Origin: Collinsella aerofaciens
GTDB lineage: Bacteria; Actinomycetota; Coriobacteriia; Coriobacteriales; Coriobacteriaceae
Direction: 5' to 3'
Assembly (NCBI RefSeq): GCF_015558785.1
Contig: NZ_JADMOP010000009.1
Location: 27,018 to 91,017, forward strand
DNA: 64,000 nt
The notes beneath the pieces are model-generated. The model was not told the DNA's origin. It was given only the letters and a program-made list of their open reading frames with translations, and searched no databases. Of this stretch, positions 15,575 through 24,946 are shown piece after piece; positions within the stretch are counted from its first letter, which is position 1; each line of letters starts with the position of its first letter. Both the position numbers and the translations under genes were made by a program.

Positions 15575-16771
15575 CTAGGCGACGGGCTTGGCGCGGCGGA
15601 TGGCTGGGAACATCACCGTGATGGCGAGGATAACGCCCACGACGGCAATCGCCCCGCCCGCGAAGCCGATCCAAGCGATACCGGGACCCGAAACCACGGC
15701 GCCGCCGATTGCGGTGCCCGTGCCAATACCGAGGTTAAACAGGCCCGAGAAGATCGACATGGCGACGGCTGACGAATCTGCCGGCGTGTGCTTGATGAGC
15801 TCGGCCTGGAACGCCACATTGAAGGCCGTGGCGCAGCAGCCCCACAGTGCGCAGACGGCAAGCACTGTCACGAGCGACGATGCGGCCGGCCCCATGAGCA
15901 GCAGGGCCACCGGCACGCCGGAGAGCGTAATAGCAAGGAACGGAAAACGGTGCCCGTCGAACAGGCGGCTGAACAGCCAGCTGCCCACCAAGCCGGAACA
16001 GCCAAACGCCGTCAGCGTCATGGTGATGGCGCCCGCATCGACGTGCGCGACCTGCGCCAGGAAGGGCTCGATATAGCTGTAGCTTGCGTAATAGCCGGTC
16101 GCCATGAAGACCGTGACTGCGTAGAGCGCGATGAGGAGCGGGTTCTTGAGCAGCTCGGGCAGCTGTTTGACGGTAAAGCGCTCACCCGCCGGCATGGCCG
16201 GGAACACCGCTGCCTGGTAGACGACCGCGATGGCTGAGAGGCCCCCGACCACGGCAAACGTCATGCGCCAGCCCACGGCCAAGCCAATGGCGCGACCGAG
16301 AGGCAGGCCAAAGATCTGCGCGATGGACGAGCCCGTGGCGATCATGCTGATGGCGAGCGCGCCGTGGCGAGTGTCGACCAGGCGCGAGGCCATAATCGAG
16401 GCGACTGACCAGAACACGGCATGTGCGCAAGCGACCACCAGGCGCGCGCAGACCAGGATGGGATAGGTCGGCGCCACAGCGGACAGGAACTGACCGAGCG
16501 AGAACACGGCCAGCACGCCCAGCAGCATCCGCTTGAACTCGAAGCGCGAGGCAAACACCATGAGCGGCAACGACAGCAGCATGACGCCCCAGGCATAGAC
16601 CGAGATCATGATGCCAGCTTGGGCCTCGGTGAGCGAAAACGATGCAGCGATGTCGGTCAGCAGGCCGATGGGCATGAACTCCGACGTGTTGAACACGAAC
16701 GCGCAGCAGGTGAGCCCGATGAGCGGGAGCCACTGCCTGAGCGTGATGCCGTCTTGCTTTGTTTGAGCCAT
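15575..16771 (-). CDS. sotB: MFS sugar efflux transporter, SotB-like
   Basis: 398 residues with about 12 membrane helices. It resembles E. coli SotB along its length: AFVFNTSEFMPIGLLTDIA, GIMISVYAWGVMLLSLPLM, ARLVVACAHAVFWSVAS, IATGSSIAQIFGLPLGR, GWRMTF and YYASYSYIEPFL. SotB exports sugars such as arabinose and IPTG; the substrate here is unknown. The ATG at 16771 is preceded weakly by GAGAGG. Upstream, 16772-16946 is AT-rich and holds no gene. Confidence 0.85.
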   Translation of the reverse strand: MAQTKQDGITLRQWLPLIGLTCCAFVFNTSEFMPIGLLTDIAASFSLTEAQAGIMISVYAWGVMLLSLPLMVFASRFEFKRMLLGVLAVFSLGQFLSAVAPTYPILVCARLVVACAHAVFWSVASIMASRLVDTRHGALAISMIATGSSIAQIFGLPLGRAIGLAVGWRMTFAVVGGLSAIAVVYQAAVFPAMPAGERFTVKQLPELLKNPLLIALYAVTVFMATGYYASYSYIEPFLAQVAHVDAGAITMTLTAFGCSGLVGSWLFSRLFDGHRFPFLAITLSGVPVALLLMGPAASSLVTVLAVCALWGCCATAFNVAFQAELIKHTPADSSAVAMSIFSGLFNLGIGTGTAIGGAVVSGPGIAWIGFAGGAIAVVGVILAITVMFPAIRRAKPVA

Positions 16772-16946
16772 ATAGGAAAACCTCTCCGATTATCTTGAGC
16801 GGTGGGCGATTATAGCAATGAGAAGTCTATAAAATGAGCAACAAAAGAATTCTTGGAAAACGATTGTTAACAAACGGCGCGCCAATTCTGCTTAGAAAGC
16901 AAGGTACGCAGGAACTCAATGTCGAAAACGCGGCTTCATCTTCGGG

Positions 16947-17774
16947 CTATCGATCCTGCTCGGATACGCACAAGGACACCCCCATGAGCACGTCAATTTC
17001 GAGCCAACTCGCAACCGCACAATGAACTAGCAAAAGCAGCATATAAGCAAACGCCCCATAATAAAGTCCCTCATGCACAAGCGCCGTCACTGAAAGTGCC
17101 GACGGCAGCGCCGCACTCGAAACTACCCATCCAACAAGAACCTGGATAGCGCAACTTGCAACCAGGTTCCATGCCACCAGCAGCGTTGCGGGACGCGCGA
17201 TTTCTCTCCAGGAGGAACGAAGCACCGTGACCGAACGCATGATGTAGCGTGGTGCAAACCGAATGCCTCGTAGTCCCCTCTGCTCCACGTCCGCATCTTC
17301 AATTAACACGAATACGAACGACGCGGAAAGAAGCGTCACGATTACTGCCACCACAAGCGAGCACAACACCCCGAGCTGACTGCTCGCAAGCGAGGCAAAG
17401 ACTACAATTGCCGATAAAATCAAGTGAACCAAATAAATTAGCAGCGCCCCAGAAATCTGGAGGGGAACCGTCGAGGCCAAGAGATAAACCGGAGGGGTTC
17501 GAGCAGGTTGCACCGTCTCTTTGGACCGGTCGACGGCAAATAATGAAAAAGCCACATTCGATAGAAGCAGGTTTAAAAAGGCCGCGACCACAGTGCAAAT
17601 AAGCGTAATGGACGGATTGATATAGGCGAGCTCAGTTGCAACGTTTGATACACCAATTTGAAGCGCGCTCATAACAAACAAGGGGATATATAACGCCATC
17701 GTGCAGCCACTCCGGCATTCCTTCGCCCGATCGCCCGATTCCAGAAAGACATTGAAGTTCTCTCGCAAGTTCAC
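16947..17774 (-). CDS. Hypothetical multi-pass membrane protein
   Basis: 275 residues with five or six predicted membrane helices (LYIPLFVMSALQIGV, LICTVVAAFLNLLL, ISGALLIYLVHLILSAIVVF, VVAVIVTLLSASFVFVL, LLVAWNLVASCAIQVLVGWV, YYGAFAYMLLLLVHCAV). I recognise no family. The start is a GTG at 17774 with a poor ribosome site; ATG at residue 26 is an alternative. Codon use is less GC-rich than the flanking genes, which suggests recent acquisition. It reads toward sotB with 175 bases between. Confidence 0.6.
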   Translation of the reverse strand: MNLRENFNVFLESGDRAKECRSGCTMALYIPLFVMSALQIGVSNVATELAYINPSITLICTVVAAFLNLLLSNVAFSLFAVDRSKETVQPARTPPVYLLASTVPLQISGALLIYLVHLILSAIVVFASLASSQLGVLCSLVVAVIVTLLSASFVFVLIEDADVEQRGLRGIRFAPRYIMRSVTVLRSSWREIARPATLLVAWNLVASCAIQVLVGWVVSSAALPSALSVTALVHEGLYYGAFAYMLLLLVHCAVASWLEIDVLMGVSLCVSEQDR

Positions 17775-17864
17775 TCTATACCCGTTTTCTTACTAAGCAG
17801 GGCGAACGGGCGCCAATATAAACGCCGGTCCGCCCATCCATAATTTCTAGTTTTAACGTCCAGA

Positions 17865-19238
17865 CTAGTCTGTCCAGCCGTCGATGTAGTCGCGGTTAAG
17901 CTCAAAGTACTGCGCGGCGATATCTTTCGCCAAGGAGTACGAATTAACGAGCGGGTGCATCGCGAGGCTCTCGACAATGTCGCGCTTCGATCGGTTAACG
18001 ATGCCACGCGCCACGGTGCGCTCGTAGTATTTGACGCGACGAATCAATTCGAGGTTTCCCGCGGGCACAGAATCGGCTTCGACGCGATGCGGCACGCAGC
18101 CATCGGTGGAGATATCGCACGTTGACTCAATGACATCTGTATCGAGAAGGCCGGGGATGGCGCCATTGTTGGGGGTGCACAGGATCATCTGCTGCGTCTT
18201 GCCAGAGCGAGCAATATCCATGAAGCGGAGCGCGACACCTGCGTATCCGCCAGCATCTTTGCCGTACACGTCAAACGTCCACGGCTTGTCGCGATGAATA
18301 CCCGTCTCGGCCGCCATGTAGTTGTTTTCGCGCATTCCGTACCACTTCTCAAAGCACGCGAGGCCTTTTTCGAAGTCGTTCTCAATATCGATAGATGCAA
18401 GCTCGCTCGTCATTTCTCGATTAATTTCTTCGATTAGTTCACCGCGCGTCTGGGGCGAAGAGAGAACGTTGGCAACGGCGCGCTCGCGATAGTAGAAATA
18501 GTATAGGTACTCATTTGGCACGCATCCGCGATTTAGGACGAGGTCCTTCTCGAAGAACCTAAGATCTGTATGAGCATATGCCCCGTCGTCGTGGATCAAG
18601 TCGGACATGATGTCCTCGCCGTCAACCGTCACATTGCGGAAGAACGAGAGGTGGTTGAGTCCATAGCACTCGCCCTGAACCGATGCGGGATCAACGCCTT
18701 TATACTCGGCAAACTGATGCAACATGCCCGAGGGAGCATCGCAAATGCCATAAGTAAAATCATAGCCCATATCGCGTAGGGCCTGAGATACGACGCCAGC
18801 GGGATTAGTAAAGTTAAACACCTTGACGTCCGGCTTTGCGTACTTCTTGATTAACTCGCAATACGAAGCAAGCGCAGGGACGGAGCGCATGGCAAAAGAC
18901 ACGCCGGCTGCGCCAGTCGTCTCTTGGCCAAGAACCCCATGCGAAAGAGCAATGCGCTCATCGCGAACGCGCATATGGTCCCCACCGACGCGAATCGTCG
19001 TGATCACGTAATCGGCGTCCTTAACGGCCTCGACTGCATCGCCCGTCAGTGAAAAATTAAGCGTGGGGCAAAGCATGCCCGAGACATGGGCGGCAAGGCC
19101 ACCGTAGATGCGCAGCTTCTCGGGATCATTGTCCATAAACACAAGTTCGTCGATTCCAAGCGATGACGCCTGCTGGGCTATGCTCTTTGCCAAAAACATG
19201 GAGCGGACGCCACCGCCACCTATGACCGTAAGTTTCAT
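17865..19238 (-). CDS. GH4 6-phospho-glucosidase (NAD-dependent)
   Basis: 457 residues. GH4 enzymes use NAD and a divalent metal to split phosphorylated disaccharides made by a PTS. Seen: the Rossmann start MKLTVIGGGGVRSMFLAK, VFNFTNPAGVV, the metal Cys in GICDAPSG near residue 178, and GLNHLSFF. The ATG at 19238 is chosen because it begins the Rossmann fold and GGGGG precedes it. An RpiR regulator is divergent from it, and a PTS permease lies beyond the regulator. This supports action on an imported glucoside phosphate; alpha or beta linkage cannot be settled. Confidence 0.88.
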   Translation of the reverse strand: MKLTVIGGGGVRSMFLAKSIAQQASSLGIDELVFMDNDPEKLRIYGGLAAHVSGMLCPTLNFSLTGDAVEAVKDADYVITTIRVGGDHMRVRDERIALSHGVLGQETTGAAGVSFAMRSVPALASYCELIKKYAKPDVKVFNFTNPAGVVSQALRDMGYDFTYGICDAPSGMLHQFAEYKGVDPASVQGECYGLNHLSFFRNVTVDGEDIMSDLIHDDGAYAHTDLRFFEKDLVLNRGCVPNEYLYYFYYRERAVANVLSSPQTRGELIEEINREMTSELASIDIENDFEKGLACFEKWYGMRENNYMAAETGIHRDKPWTFDVYGKDAGGYAGVALRFMDIARSGKTQQMILCTPNNGAIPGLLDTDVIESTCDISTDGCVPHRVEADSVPAGNLELIRRVKYYERTVARGIVNRSKRDIVESLAMHPLVNSYSLAKDIAAQYFELNRDYIDGWTD

Positions 19239-19288
19239 ATCGAAACCCCCAATTAGCACATTCAATATTGCATGGTTCGCCTGTGTTT

Positions 19289-19301
19289 GGATATTGTATC
19301 C
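19289..19301. promoter_or_regulatory. Possible RpiR operator palindrome
   Basis: GGATA-TTG-TATCC lies in the intergenic region between the divergent GH4 and RpiR genes. The only support is its symmetry and its place. Confidence 0.25.
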
Positions 19302-19413
19302 AGCATGGAGGGCCGCTTCCCGCCCCGGTTGCAAGGCGGGAAAGGAATTCCCCAAGGAGTTATTATTTACGCAACGGAAGCGGCCACACACGTCCGGCGG
19401 GAAGGAAGCACCG

Positions 19414-20166
19414 ATGGTTGATAAAAAGCAGATTTCCAAGCTCTACTCAGCCGCAAAGCTATCCGAAACCGAGCAAAGCGTACTCGAATACCTACTCAAC
19501 AATATCGACACCCTCGATGATATTGGCATAAAACCCGTCGCCATGGCATGCTTTACCAGCATGACGACAGTCATCAGGCTTTCGAAAAAGCTCGGCTACC
19601 GTGGCTACCGCGAAATGATGTACGATCTCAAGCACCTTCAGCATGTCTCCCGCGAAATGAATCAATCACTCAAAGACAGTAGCGTCCACTTCGTATGTCA
19701 CACCGGAGATGTAGACGTATTCATCGCCGCACTGCATCGCAACAGAATGATCGGAGTAAACGGAGAGGGCTTCTCACGCATCGTTGCGCAGTACATGGCG
19801 ACTAAGCTCGTTGGACTTGGCTTTTTGGCCGTCATACAGGACTTCCTAGAGACCGATCAGTTTGTCGAATCCAACCGAAATACGCTCAGCTGCATGATGC
19901 TCATATCCAAATCGGGCCAGACAGAAGCCATCCTGGAAACCGCAAGGGCATGCCACGACGCGGGCATTACGACCCTCGCGTTTACCGGCAACGAAGACAG
20001 CGAGCTCGCCAAGACGGCAGACGCGATCTTTACGATACATGACGATCACCCAATGGATCTTAAGAACGTTAAGCCTAACTGCTTTACCGGAAGTTGTATT
20101 CTCGCATTCGAAGAACTATTGAGTATCTGCCTTGACAATCTAAAACAAGAAGGCCTGGCCCCCTAA
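19414..20166 (+). CDS. MurR/RpiR family transcriptional regulator
   Basis: 250 residues. The N-terminal helix-turn-helix (residues 1-77) includes SETEQSVLEYLL, MACFTSMTTVIRLSKKLGYRGYREM. A C-terminal SIS sugar-phosphate domain (about 100-235) includes NRMIGVNGEGFSRIVAQYMA and LISKSGQTEAILETARACHDAG. GGGAAGGAAGC precedes the ATG at 19414. It is divergent from the GH4 gene and convergent with the PTS gene, so it most likely senses a sugar phosphate and controls both. The 175-base divergent region contains a palindrome, GGATATTGTATCC (19289-19301), as a possible operator. Confidence 0.9.
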   Translation: MVDKKQISKLYSAAKLSETEQSVLEYLLNNIDTLDDIGIKPVAMACFTSMTTVIRLSKKLGYRGYREMMYDLKHLQHVSREMNQSLKDSSVHFVCHTGDVDVFIAALHRNRMIGVNGEGFSRIVAQYMATKLVGLGFLAVIQDFLETDQFVESNRNTLSCMMLISKSGQTEAILETARACHDAGITTLAFTGNEDSELAKTADAIFTIHDDHPMDLKNVKPNCFTGSCILAFEELLSICLDNLKQEGLAP

Positions 20167-20228
20167 ATCATGCGATAGGAAGCCAAGCCCTGGAATTGCG
20201 CTATGCAATTGAAAGCCACTTGCGCGTT

Positions 20229-21860
20229 TTACTCGTCACCGAGAACTTCGTGCACCTCAGAAGCGACTTCGCCGACACGAGGACCGTAAATGACCTGGAT
20301 TGCCTTGTCGCTCAGGCGGATAACGCCCATAGCTTCAAGATTCTTGGTGAACACCTCGTCGTCTGCAACCTTAGAACCATCCTTGACAATCACGCGAAGA
20401 CGTGAGATGCAGTTATCAAGATCATCAATGTTGTCGGCTCCACCAAGCGCTTCGACAATGCCAACAGCAAGCGCGCTGTCCTTGGCCGCACGGCCCTGGA
20501 CTGCCTTCTCGGGAGTGCTATCAGACTCGCCCTTTGCCTCAGCGGCCTCTGCCTCGAACTCGGCTCTGCTGTTGATCAACTCAATATCGTCACCATCGTC
20601 TCGACCGGGCGTCTTGATATCGAACTTAGTAATAAAGAACCGGAAGAGGAAGAAAGCTGCCAGGAAAAAGGCGGGGAGCAGGATAAGGTATGGAAGCAGA
20701 TTAAGCTTCTCGGGGCGGAATAAGAATGGGATCAGGTCCTTGATATTTCCCTGGTACACCGAAACGCCCATTGCCTCCGAGAGAACTTCACCCAGTCCGG
20801 AAAGCGGAGCGTAAACGCCAAAGTAGAGCCAGGGGGCGGCAAACAGGAACGTAAAGAGAATAGGCTCCGTAACGCCAAAGAAAACAGTCGAAATCACTGC
20901 GGGGATTAAAAGACCAGCAACCTTCTTGCGGTTCTGGGGCTTGGCACAAGACCACATAGCAAGGGCGATGCCCGGGAACAACGCGTAATCGTTAATGCCA
21001 TAGCCAGCCATGAAGGCCCTAACCAAGAGCTTGTCACTGCTGGGAGAAGCGAGCTGTGCAAGCTGAATGGCGCTATTGCCCACCACGCGCGTTCCATCGA
21101 CGACCATGGAGCCGCCAAGCTCAGTCCAATACATGGGCGTCTCGAGCAACGGATGCAAGCCAAACGGCACAAGGCTCTCGAGCACCCAGCGATAGACAAA
21201 CGTACCGACCAGACCGGAGCCTTTCACGAACGTCGCAATACCCGAGAAGCATCCACCGATGACGGGCCAGACGAAGTACATAATGCCGCCCAGGATGCCA
21301 CCGGCGATCAGCGATACAATGGGGACCGTTCGACTGCCCGCAAAAAACGCCAGCGCCGTTGGAAGCTTGGTCTTGTAAAAGCGGCCGGTGATCCAGGCGA
21401 CCAGGCAGCCCACGATAATGCCGCCAAAGACACCAGAGCTGTAGCCAAAAAAGCCGAGCGAGGTAGTGTAGAGTGCGGACTGCTCACTCGCCTGAATGGA
21501 CGTAAGGCCGACCTTCTGAAGAGCTTCCACCGTTGTATTGTCGGCAGCCAAGCCAGCTGCTCCAAGCAGAATCTCAACCGTCTTGAGCATGGTGAGATAG
21601 CAGACAAGGGCAGAAAAGGCAGCCCAGCCCTTCTCTTTGCGAGACAAGGAGAAGGCGCAGCCGACAGCAAACAAAACACCGAGGTTTCCAATGATTACCT
21701 CGCCGAGACCCTTAAATACCGAGAAGAACGTAAAGAGCGGCGAAGCGGCATACCAGTCCCAATTAACGCCAAGGGACACAAGGGTCAGTTCGGTCGTAAA
21801 AACGCTACCGATACCCAAAAAGAGACCGGAAATGGCAATGAGCGTAATCGGAACGAGCAT
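20229..21860 (-). CDS. PTS glucoside permease, EIICB, N-terminus interrupted
   Basis: 543 residues from the ATG at 21860. EIIC occupies about residues 1-405 with ten membrane segments (GSRTVPIVSLIAGGILGGI, VPFGLHPLLETPMYW, GVTEPILFTFLFAAPWLYF). EIIB is at about 465-543, with the phosphorylated Cys in DNLDNCISRLRV-like DDLDNCISRLRV. It resembles the GlvC/MalX group. No EIIA is attached; the separate EIIA at 26184 could serve it. The better start, ATG at 21893 after GAGGAGGG, is in frame but is followed by a TAA at codon 4. Translation must restart at 21860 after a weak GGAAAGG, or the gene is inactive. Confidence 0.85.
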   Translation of the reverse strand: MLVPITLIAISGLFLGIGSVFTTELTLVSLGVNWDWYAASPLFTFFSVFKGLGEVIIGNLGVLFAVGCAFSLSRKEKGWAAFSALVCYLTMLKTVEILLGAAGLAADNTTVEALQKVGLTSIQASEQSALYTTSLGFFGYSSGVFGGIIVGCLVAWITGRFYKTKLPTALAFFAGSRTVPIVSLIAGGILGGIMYFVWPVIGGCFSGIATFVKGSGLVGTFVYRWVLESLVPFGLHPLLETPMYWTELGGSMVVDGTRVVGNSAIQLAQLASPSSDKLLVRAFMAGYGINDYALFPGIALAMWSCAKPQNRKKVAGLLIPAVISTVFFGVTEPILFTFLFAAPWLYFGVYAPLSGLGEVLSEAMGVSVYQGNIKDLIPFLFRPEKLNLLPYLILLPAFFLAAFFLFRFFITKFDIKTPGRDDGDDIELINSRAEFEAEAAEAKGESDSTPEKAVQGRAAKDSALAVGIVEALGGADNIDDLDNCISRLRVIVKDGSKVADDEVFTKNLEAMGVIRLSDKAIQVIYGPRVGEVASEVHEVLGDE

Positions 21861-21881
21861 TGCCTTTCCGAACGATTGGAA

Positions 21882-21893
21882 TTATTCTTTCAT
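21882..21893 (-). other. Aborted start of the PTS gene (in-frame stop at codon 4)
   Basis: On the minus strand ATG-AAA-GAA-TAA follows a strong ribosome site (GAGGAGGG, 5 bases spacing). It is in frame with the permease. The codons after the TAA (Phe-Gln-Ser-Phe-Gly-Lys-Ala-Met) look like a genuine EIIC N-terminus. Confidence 0.75.
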
Positions 21894-21910
21894 CAATTCC
21901 CTCCTCAATG

Positions 21911-22207
21911 AGCCTCTACAAACGACTATTGCACCCCACGTCCCCACACAGGCGAAACGGAAGACATGCTCGGCAATAGACACAAAGTGATTGTAGAAAG
22001 GGGCACAAAAAATGTGCATCGGCATCGCGTAATGCGGTTAAATCGACCGACGATTGCAAGTATTTACGAATCCGCAAACGGCAGCAAATAGGCAGCGAAC
22101 GGCAACCTGCAGCGTAGGACAGTCCCCGCAGGCCGACAATTACCGGTATTTTGGCTCATATTTGTTTAATTGTTGCTCGCCCAAAAGCGCGGAGCATCAA
22201 CGCGCCC
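21911..22207. other. Intergenic region between feoAB and the PTS gene
   Basis: No gene is visible. It contains a GCACA-(A6)-TGTGC palindrome near 22002-22018, which could be an operator for the PTS gene. A short hairpin CCTGC/GCAGG near 22108-22134 may end the feoAB transcript. Confidence 0.4.
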
Positions 22208-24568
22208 CTAAGCCAGCCCCAGCAATATGCCCGCCGAATGCACGACAAACGCCACGATCCAGGCGACCGTCACTTGAAACGCGAACACGGCAACGGCGTA
22301 GCGCGCGCCCAGCTCGCTCTTGACGGCGCCGATGGCTGCCACACAGGGCGGGTACAGCAGCGTAAAGACCAGGAACACATAGGCAGTGAACGGCGAAAAC
22401 ATGGTCGACAGTGCCGCGGGCGAGGTCGCGCCCAAAAGCACCGTGAGGGTCGAGATGACACTCTCCTTGGCGATAAGTCCGGTGACGAGCGCCGTGGATG
22501 CACGCCAGTCGCCAAACCCAAGCGGCGTCAGCGCCGGCGCAATGATGCTGCCGAGACCCGCAAGCAGACTCTGCGACTGATCGGCGACCACATTAAAGCG
22601 GATGTCGAACGTCTGAAGGAACCAGATGACCACGGTAGCGGCAAAGATAATGGTAAAGGCCTTGGTAATAAAGTCTTTGGCCTTATCCCATGCCAGCATC
22701 ACCGTCGTCTTGACGCTCGGCAGACGGTAATTGGGCAGCTCCATGATAAACGGCACCGGGTCGCCCTTAAATGCCGTGCGGTTGAGTACCAAAGCCGCGA
22801 TACAGCCAACCGCAATGCCGATCAGATAGAGCGAGACCATGGCGGGAACCGTCGCCTGTGGGAAAAACGCCCCGCACAGCAGACCATAGACCGGCAACTT
22901 GGCCGAGCAGCTCATGAACGGCGTGAGCATGACCGTCATCTTGCGGTCGTGCTCGGATGGGAGCGTACGGGTCGACATGATAGCCGGCACGGTGCAGCCA
23001 AACCCGACGAGCATGGGTACAAAGCTGCGGCCCGACAGGCCAAAACGACGCAGCACCTTATCCATGACAAAGGCGACGCGCGCCATGTAGCCCGAGTCTT
23101 CCAGAATGGAGAGGAACAAGAAGAGCACGACGATAATCGGCAGGAAGGTCAGCACACTGCCCACGCCCGTAAGCACGCCGTCGACAGCCAGCGAGCGCAC
23201 CACGTCGTTGGTGCCGAACGCCTTGAGGCCCGCATCGGCCGAGGCGATGATAGCAGCGATACCGTCCTCCATGAGTCCCTGCAACGCCGCGCCGATCACG
23301 CCAAACGTCAGCCAAAAGACGAGGCCCATGATCACCAGGAACGCCGGAATGGCCGTGTAGCGACCCGTCAGGATGCGGTCGATCTTGACGGAGCGCACGT
23401 GCTCGCGGCTTTCGTGCGGTTTGACGACGCAGCGCCCGCACACGTCGCCGATAAAGCTAAAGCGCATATCGGCCAGCGCGGACAGGCGGTCGGTGCCGGC
23501 CTCGCCCTCCATCTGGGTAATGATGTGCTCGATAGCGTCGAGCTCGTTGCGATCCAGGTGAAGCGCCTCGGTCACCAGCTCGTCGCCCTCAACCAGCTTG
23601 GTCGCCGCAAAGCGCACCGGGATGTGCGCCGTCACGGCATGGTCCTCGATCAGGTTGGCAATGCCGTGGATGCAGCGATGCAGTGCGCCGCCGTCCGATC
23701 CATCGGGCGCACAGAAGTCCAGGCGACCGGGGCGCTCGCGGAACCGCGCCACGTGCAAGGCATGATCCACCAGCTCGCCGATACCCTCGTTGCGGGCAGC
23801 GCTAATGGGAACAACAGGCACGCCCAACAGGCTCTCGAGCAGATTGACGTCCACGGCGCCGCCGTTGGCCGTCACCTCGTCCATCATGTTGAGCGCGATG
23901 ACCATGGGGCGGTCGAGCTCCATAAGCTGCAGCGTCAGGTACAGGTTACGTTCGATGTTGGTGGCGTCGATGATGTCGATGATGGCGTCGGGGTTTTCGT
24001 CCAAGATGAATTGGCGGCTGACGATCTCTTCGCCCGTGTACGGCGACAGGGAGTAAATGCCGGGCAGATCGGTAACGCTTGCCTCGGGATGGTTACGGAT
24101 GGTGCCGTCCTTGCGGTCGACCGTCACGCCAGGAAAGTTACCGACGTGCTGGTTGGAGCCCGTAAGCTGGTTGAACAGCGTGGTCTTACCGCAGTTTTGG
24201 TTGCCGGCGAGGGCAAAATGCAGCGGTGCGCCCTCGGGCACGGCCGTTTTTGCCGCACGGGGCGAATACATCCCCTCGCCGAGTGCCGGATGCTCCGTCG
24301 TTCCGATTGCGGCGTTGGCGCGCGGACCGGTATCGGTGTCGTGCACATCCACGAGCTCAATGCGTGCGGCATCATCCTTGCGCAGCGTCAACTCGTAGCC
24401 ACGCAGACAAATCTCGAGCGGGTCGCCCATGGGGGCGTACTTCATCATGGTGACTTCGGTGCCCGGCGTTAGGCCCATGTCCAAAATATGCTGTCGGAGT
24501 GCCTGGTCGTCCGATGCCACCGATGCGACAACGGCGTCCTTTCCAATCTCGAGCGTATCGAGCTTCAC
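22208..24568 (-). CDS. feoB: Ferrous iron transporter, FeoA-FeoB fusion
   Basis: 786 residues. FeoA-like SH3 domain at 1-75 (LRQHILDMGLTPGTEVTMM), linker to about 115, then the FeoB G domain with GNQNCGKTT (122-130), GNFPGVTVDR, DLPGIYSL and NMMDE. The membrane half has two Gate domains (GFGCTVPAIMSTRTL; CSAKLPVYGLLCGAFFP). It imports Fe(II). The start is GTG at 24568 because GGGGGAGG lies 9 bases before it; the frame stays open upstream to 24805 but that part is not FeoA-like. A promoter and DtxR-like half-sites lie just upstream, so iron repression is likely. Confidence 0.92.
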   Translation of the reverse strand: MKLDTLEIGKDAVVASVASDDQALRQHILDMGLTPGTEVTMMKYAPMGDPLEICLRGYELTLRKDDAARIELVDVHDTDTGPRANAAIGTTEHPALGEGMYSPRAAKTAVPEGAPLHFALAGNQNCGKTTLFNQLTGSNQHVGNFPGVTVDRKDGTIRNHPEASVTDLPGIYSLSPYTGEEIVSRQFILDENPDAIIDIIDATNIERNLYLTLQLMELDRPMVIALNMMDEVTANGGAVDVNLLESLLGVPVVPISAARNEGIGELVDHALHVARFRERPGRLDFCAPDGSDGGALHRCIHGIANLIEDHAVTAHIPVRFAATKLVEGDELVTEALHLDRNELDAIEHIITQMEGEAGTDRLSALADMRFSFIGDVCGRCVVKPHESREHVRSVKIDRILTGRYTAIPAFLVIMGLVFWLTFGVIGAALQGLMEDGIAAIIASADAGLKAFGTNDVVRSLAVDGVLTGVGSVLTFLPIIVVLFLFLSILEDSGYMARVAFVMDKVLRRFGLSGRSFVPMLVGFGCTVPAIMSTRTLPSEHDRKMTVMLTPFMSCSAKLPVYGLLCGAFFPQATVPAMVSLYLIGIAVGCIAALVLNRTAFKGDPVPFIMELPNYRLPSVKTTVMLAWDKAKDFITKAFTIIFAATVVIWFLQTFDIRFNVVADQSQSLLAGLGSIIAPALTPLGFGDWRASTALVTGLIAKESVISTLTVLLGATSPAALSTMFSPFTAYVFLVFTLLYPPCVAAIGAVKSELGARYAVAVFAFQVTVAWIVAFVVHSAGILLGLA

Positions 24569-24619
24569 GTCCGTGTTCCTCCCCCGGCGCCCACAGGGCG
24601 TTGCATTTATGTTCACCTT

Positions 24620-24653
24620 GGCTAACCGTTTGCCACGGCTAACCAATTTAACC
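24620..24653 (-). promoter_or_regulatory. Candidate DtxR/IdeR-type iron operator
   Basis: On the minus strand GGTTAGCC occurs twice, with a reversed imperfect half-site GGCAAACG between. This makes overlapping palindromes like the TTAGGTTAGCCTAA family of iron boxes. It directly follows the -10 element of the feoAB promoter. Confidence 0.45.
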
Positions 24654-24657
24654 ATGC

Positions 24658-24687
24658 ATGATAGCGCGAACACACAACGATGTTCAA
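24658..24687 (-). promoter_or_regulatory. feoAB promoter
   Basis: On the minus strand TTGAAC (24682-24687), 18 bases, TATCAT (24658-24663). It lies about 90 bases before the GTG start. Confidence 0.6.
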
Positions 24688-24734
24688 TCAGCAAATTGGC
24701 GCAATGGGGACAGGCAGGAGAGTTCAGGGCCATA

Positions 24735-24935
24735 GTTTCCCGATGAGGCCTCTCGGGAAAACTACATCCCAGAATTCCGGCTCGAAACGGGATATGGTTT
24801 CCCAAACAGGCCTCTTACGGAAAATGCATCCCGGAATCCCCGCTCGAAACGGGACGCGCTTTCCCAGTCGAGGCCCTATGGGAAACTGCGTCCCACCTTG
24901 AAAGGCAAAACTGGGGCGCAGTTTCCGGACGGGGC
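24735..24935. repeat. Tandem repeat, about 62-base unit, 3.3 copies
   Basis: Units begin with GTTTCCC/CTTTCCC at 24735, 24797 and 24858, and a partial one at 24921. Each full unit holds TTTCCC...GGCC...GGGAAA-like pairs and, in the first two, CATCCC...GCTCGAAACGGGAT. Copies differ by scattered substitutions, so the array is old. No gene overlaps it. The flanking region 24569-25040 holds the feoAB control region on one side and a palindrome on the other. Confidence 0.75.
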
Positions 24936-24946
24936 ATCAAAAACGA

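Noticed and set aside
24735..24935. Possible CRISPR array at the tandem repeat
   Set aside because: The repeats are contiguous and similar along the whole unit, with no unique spacers.
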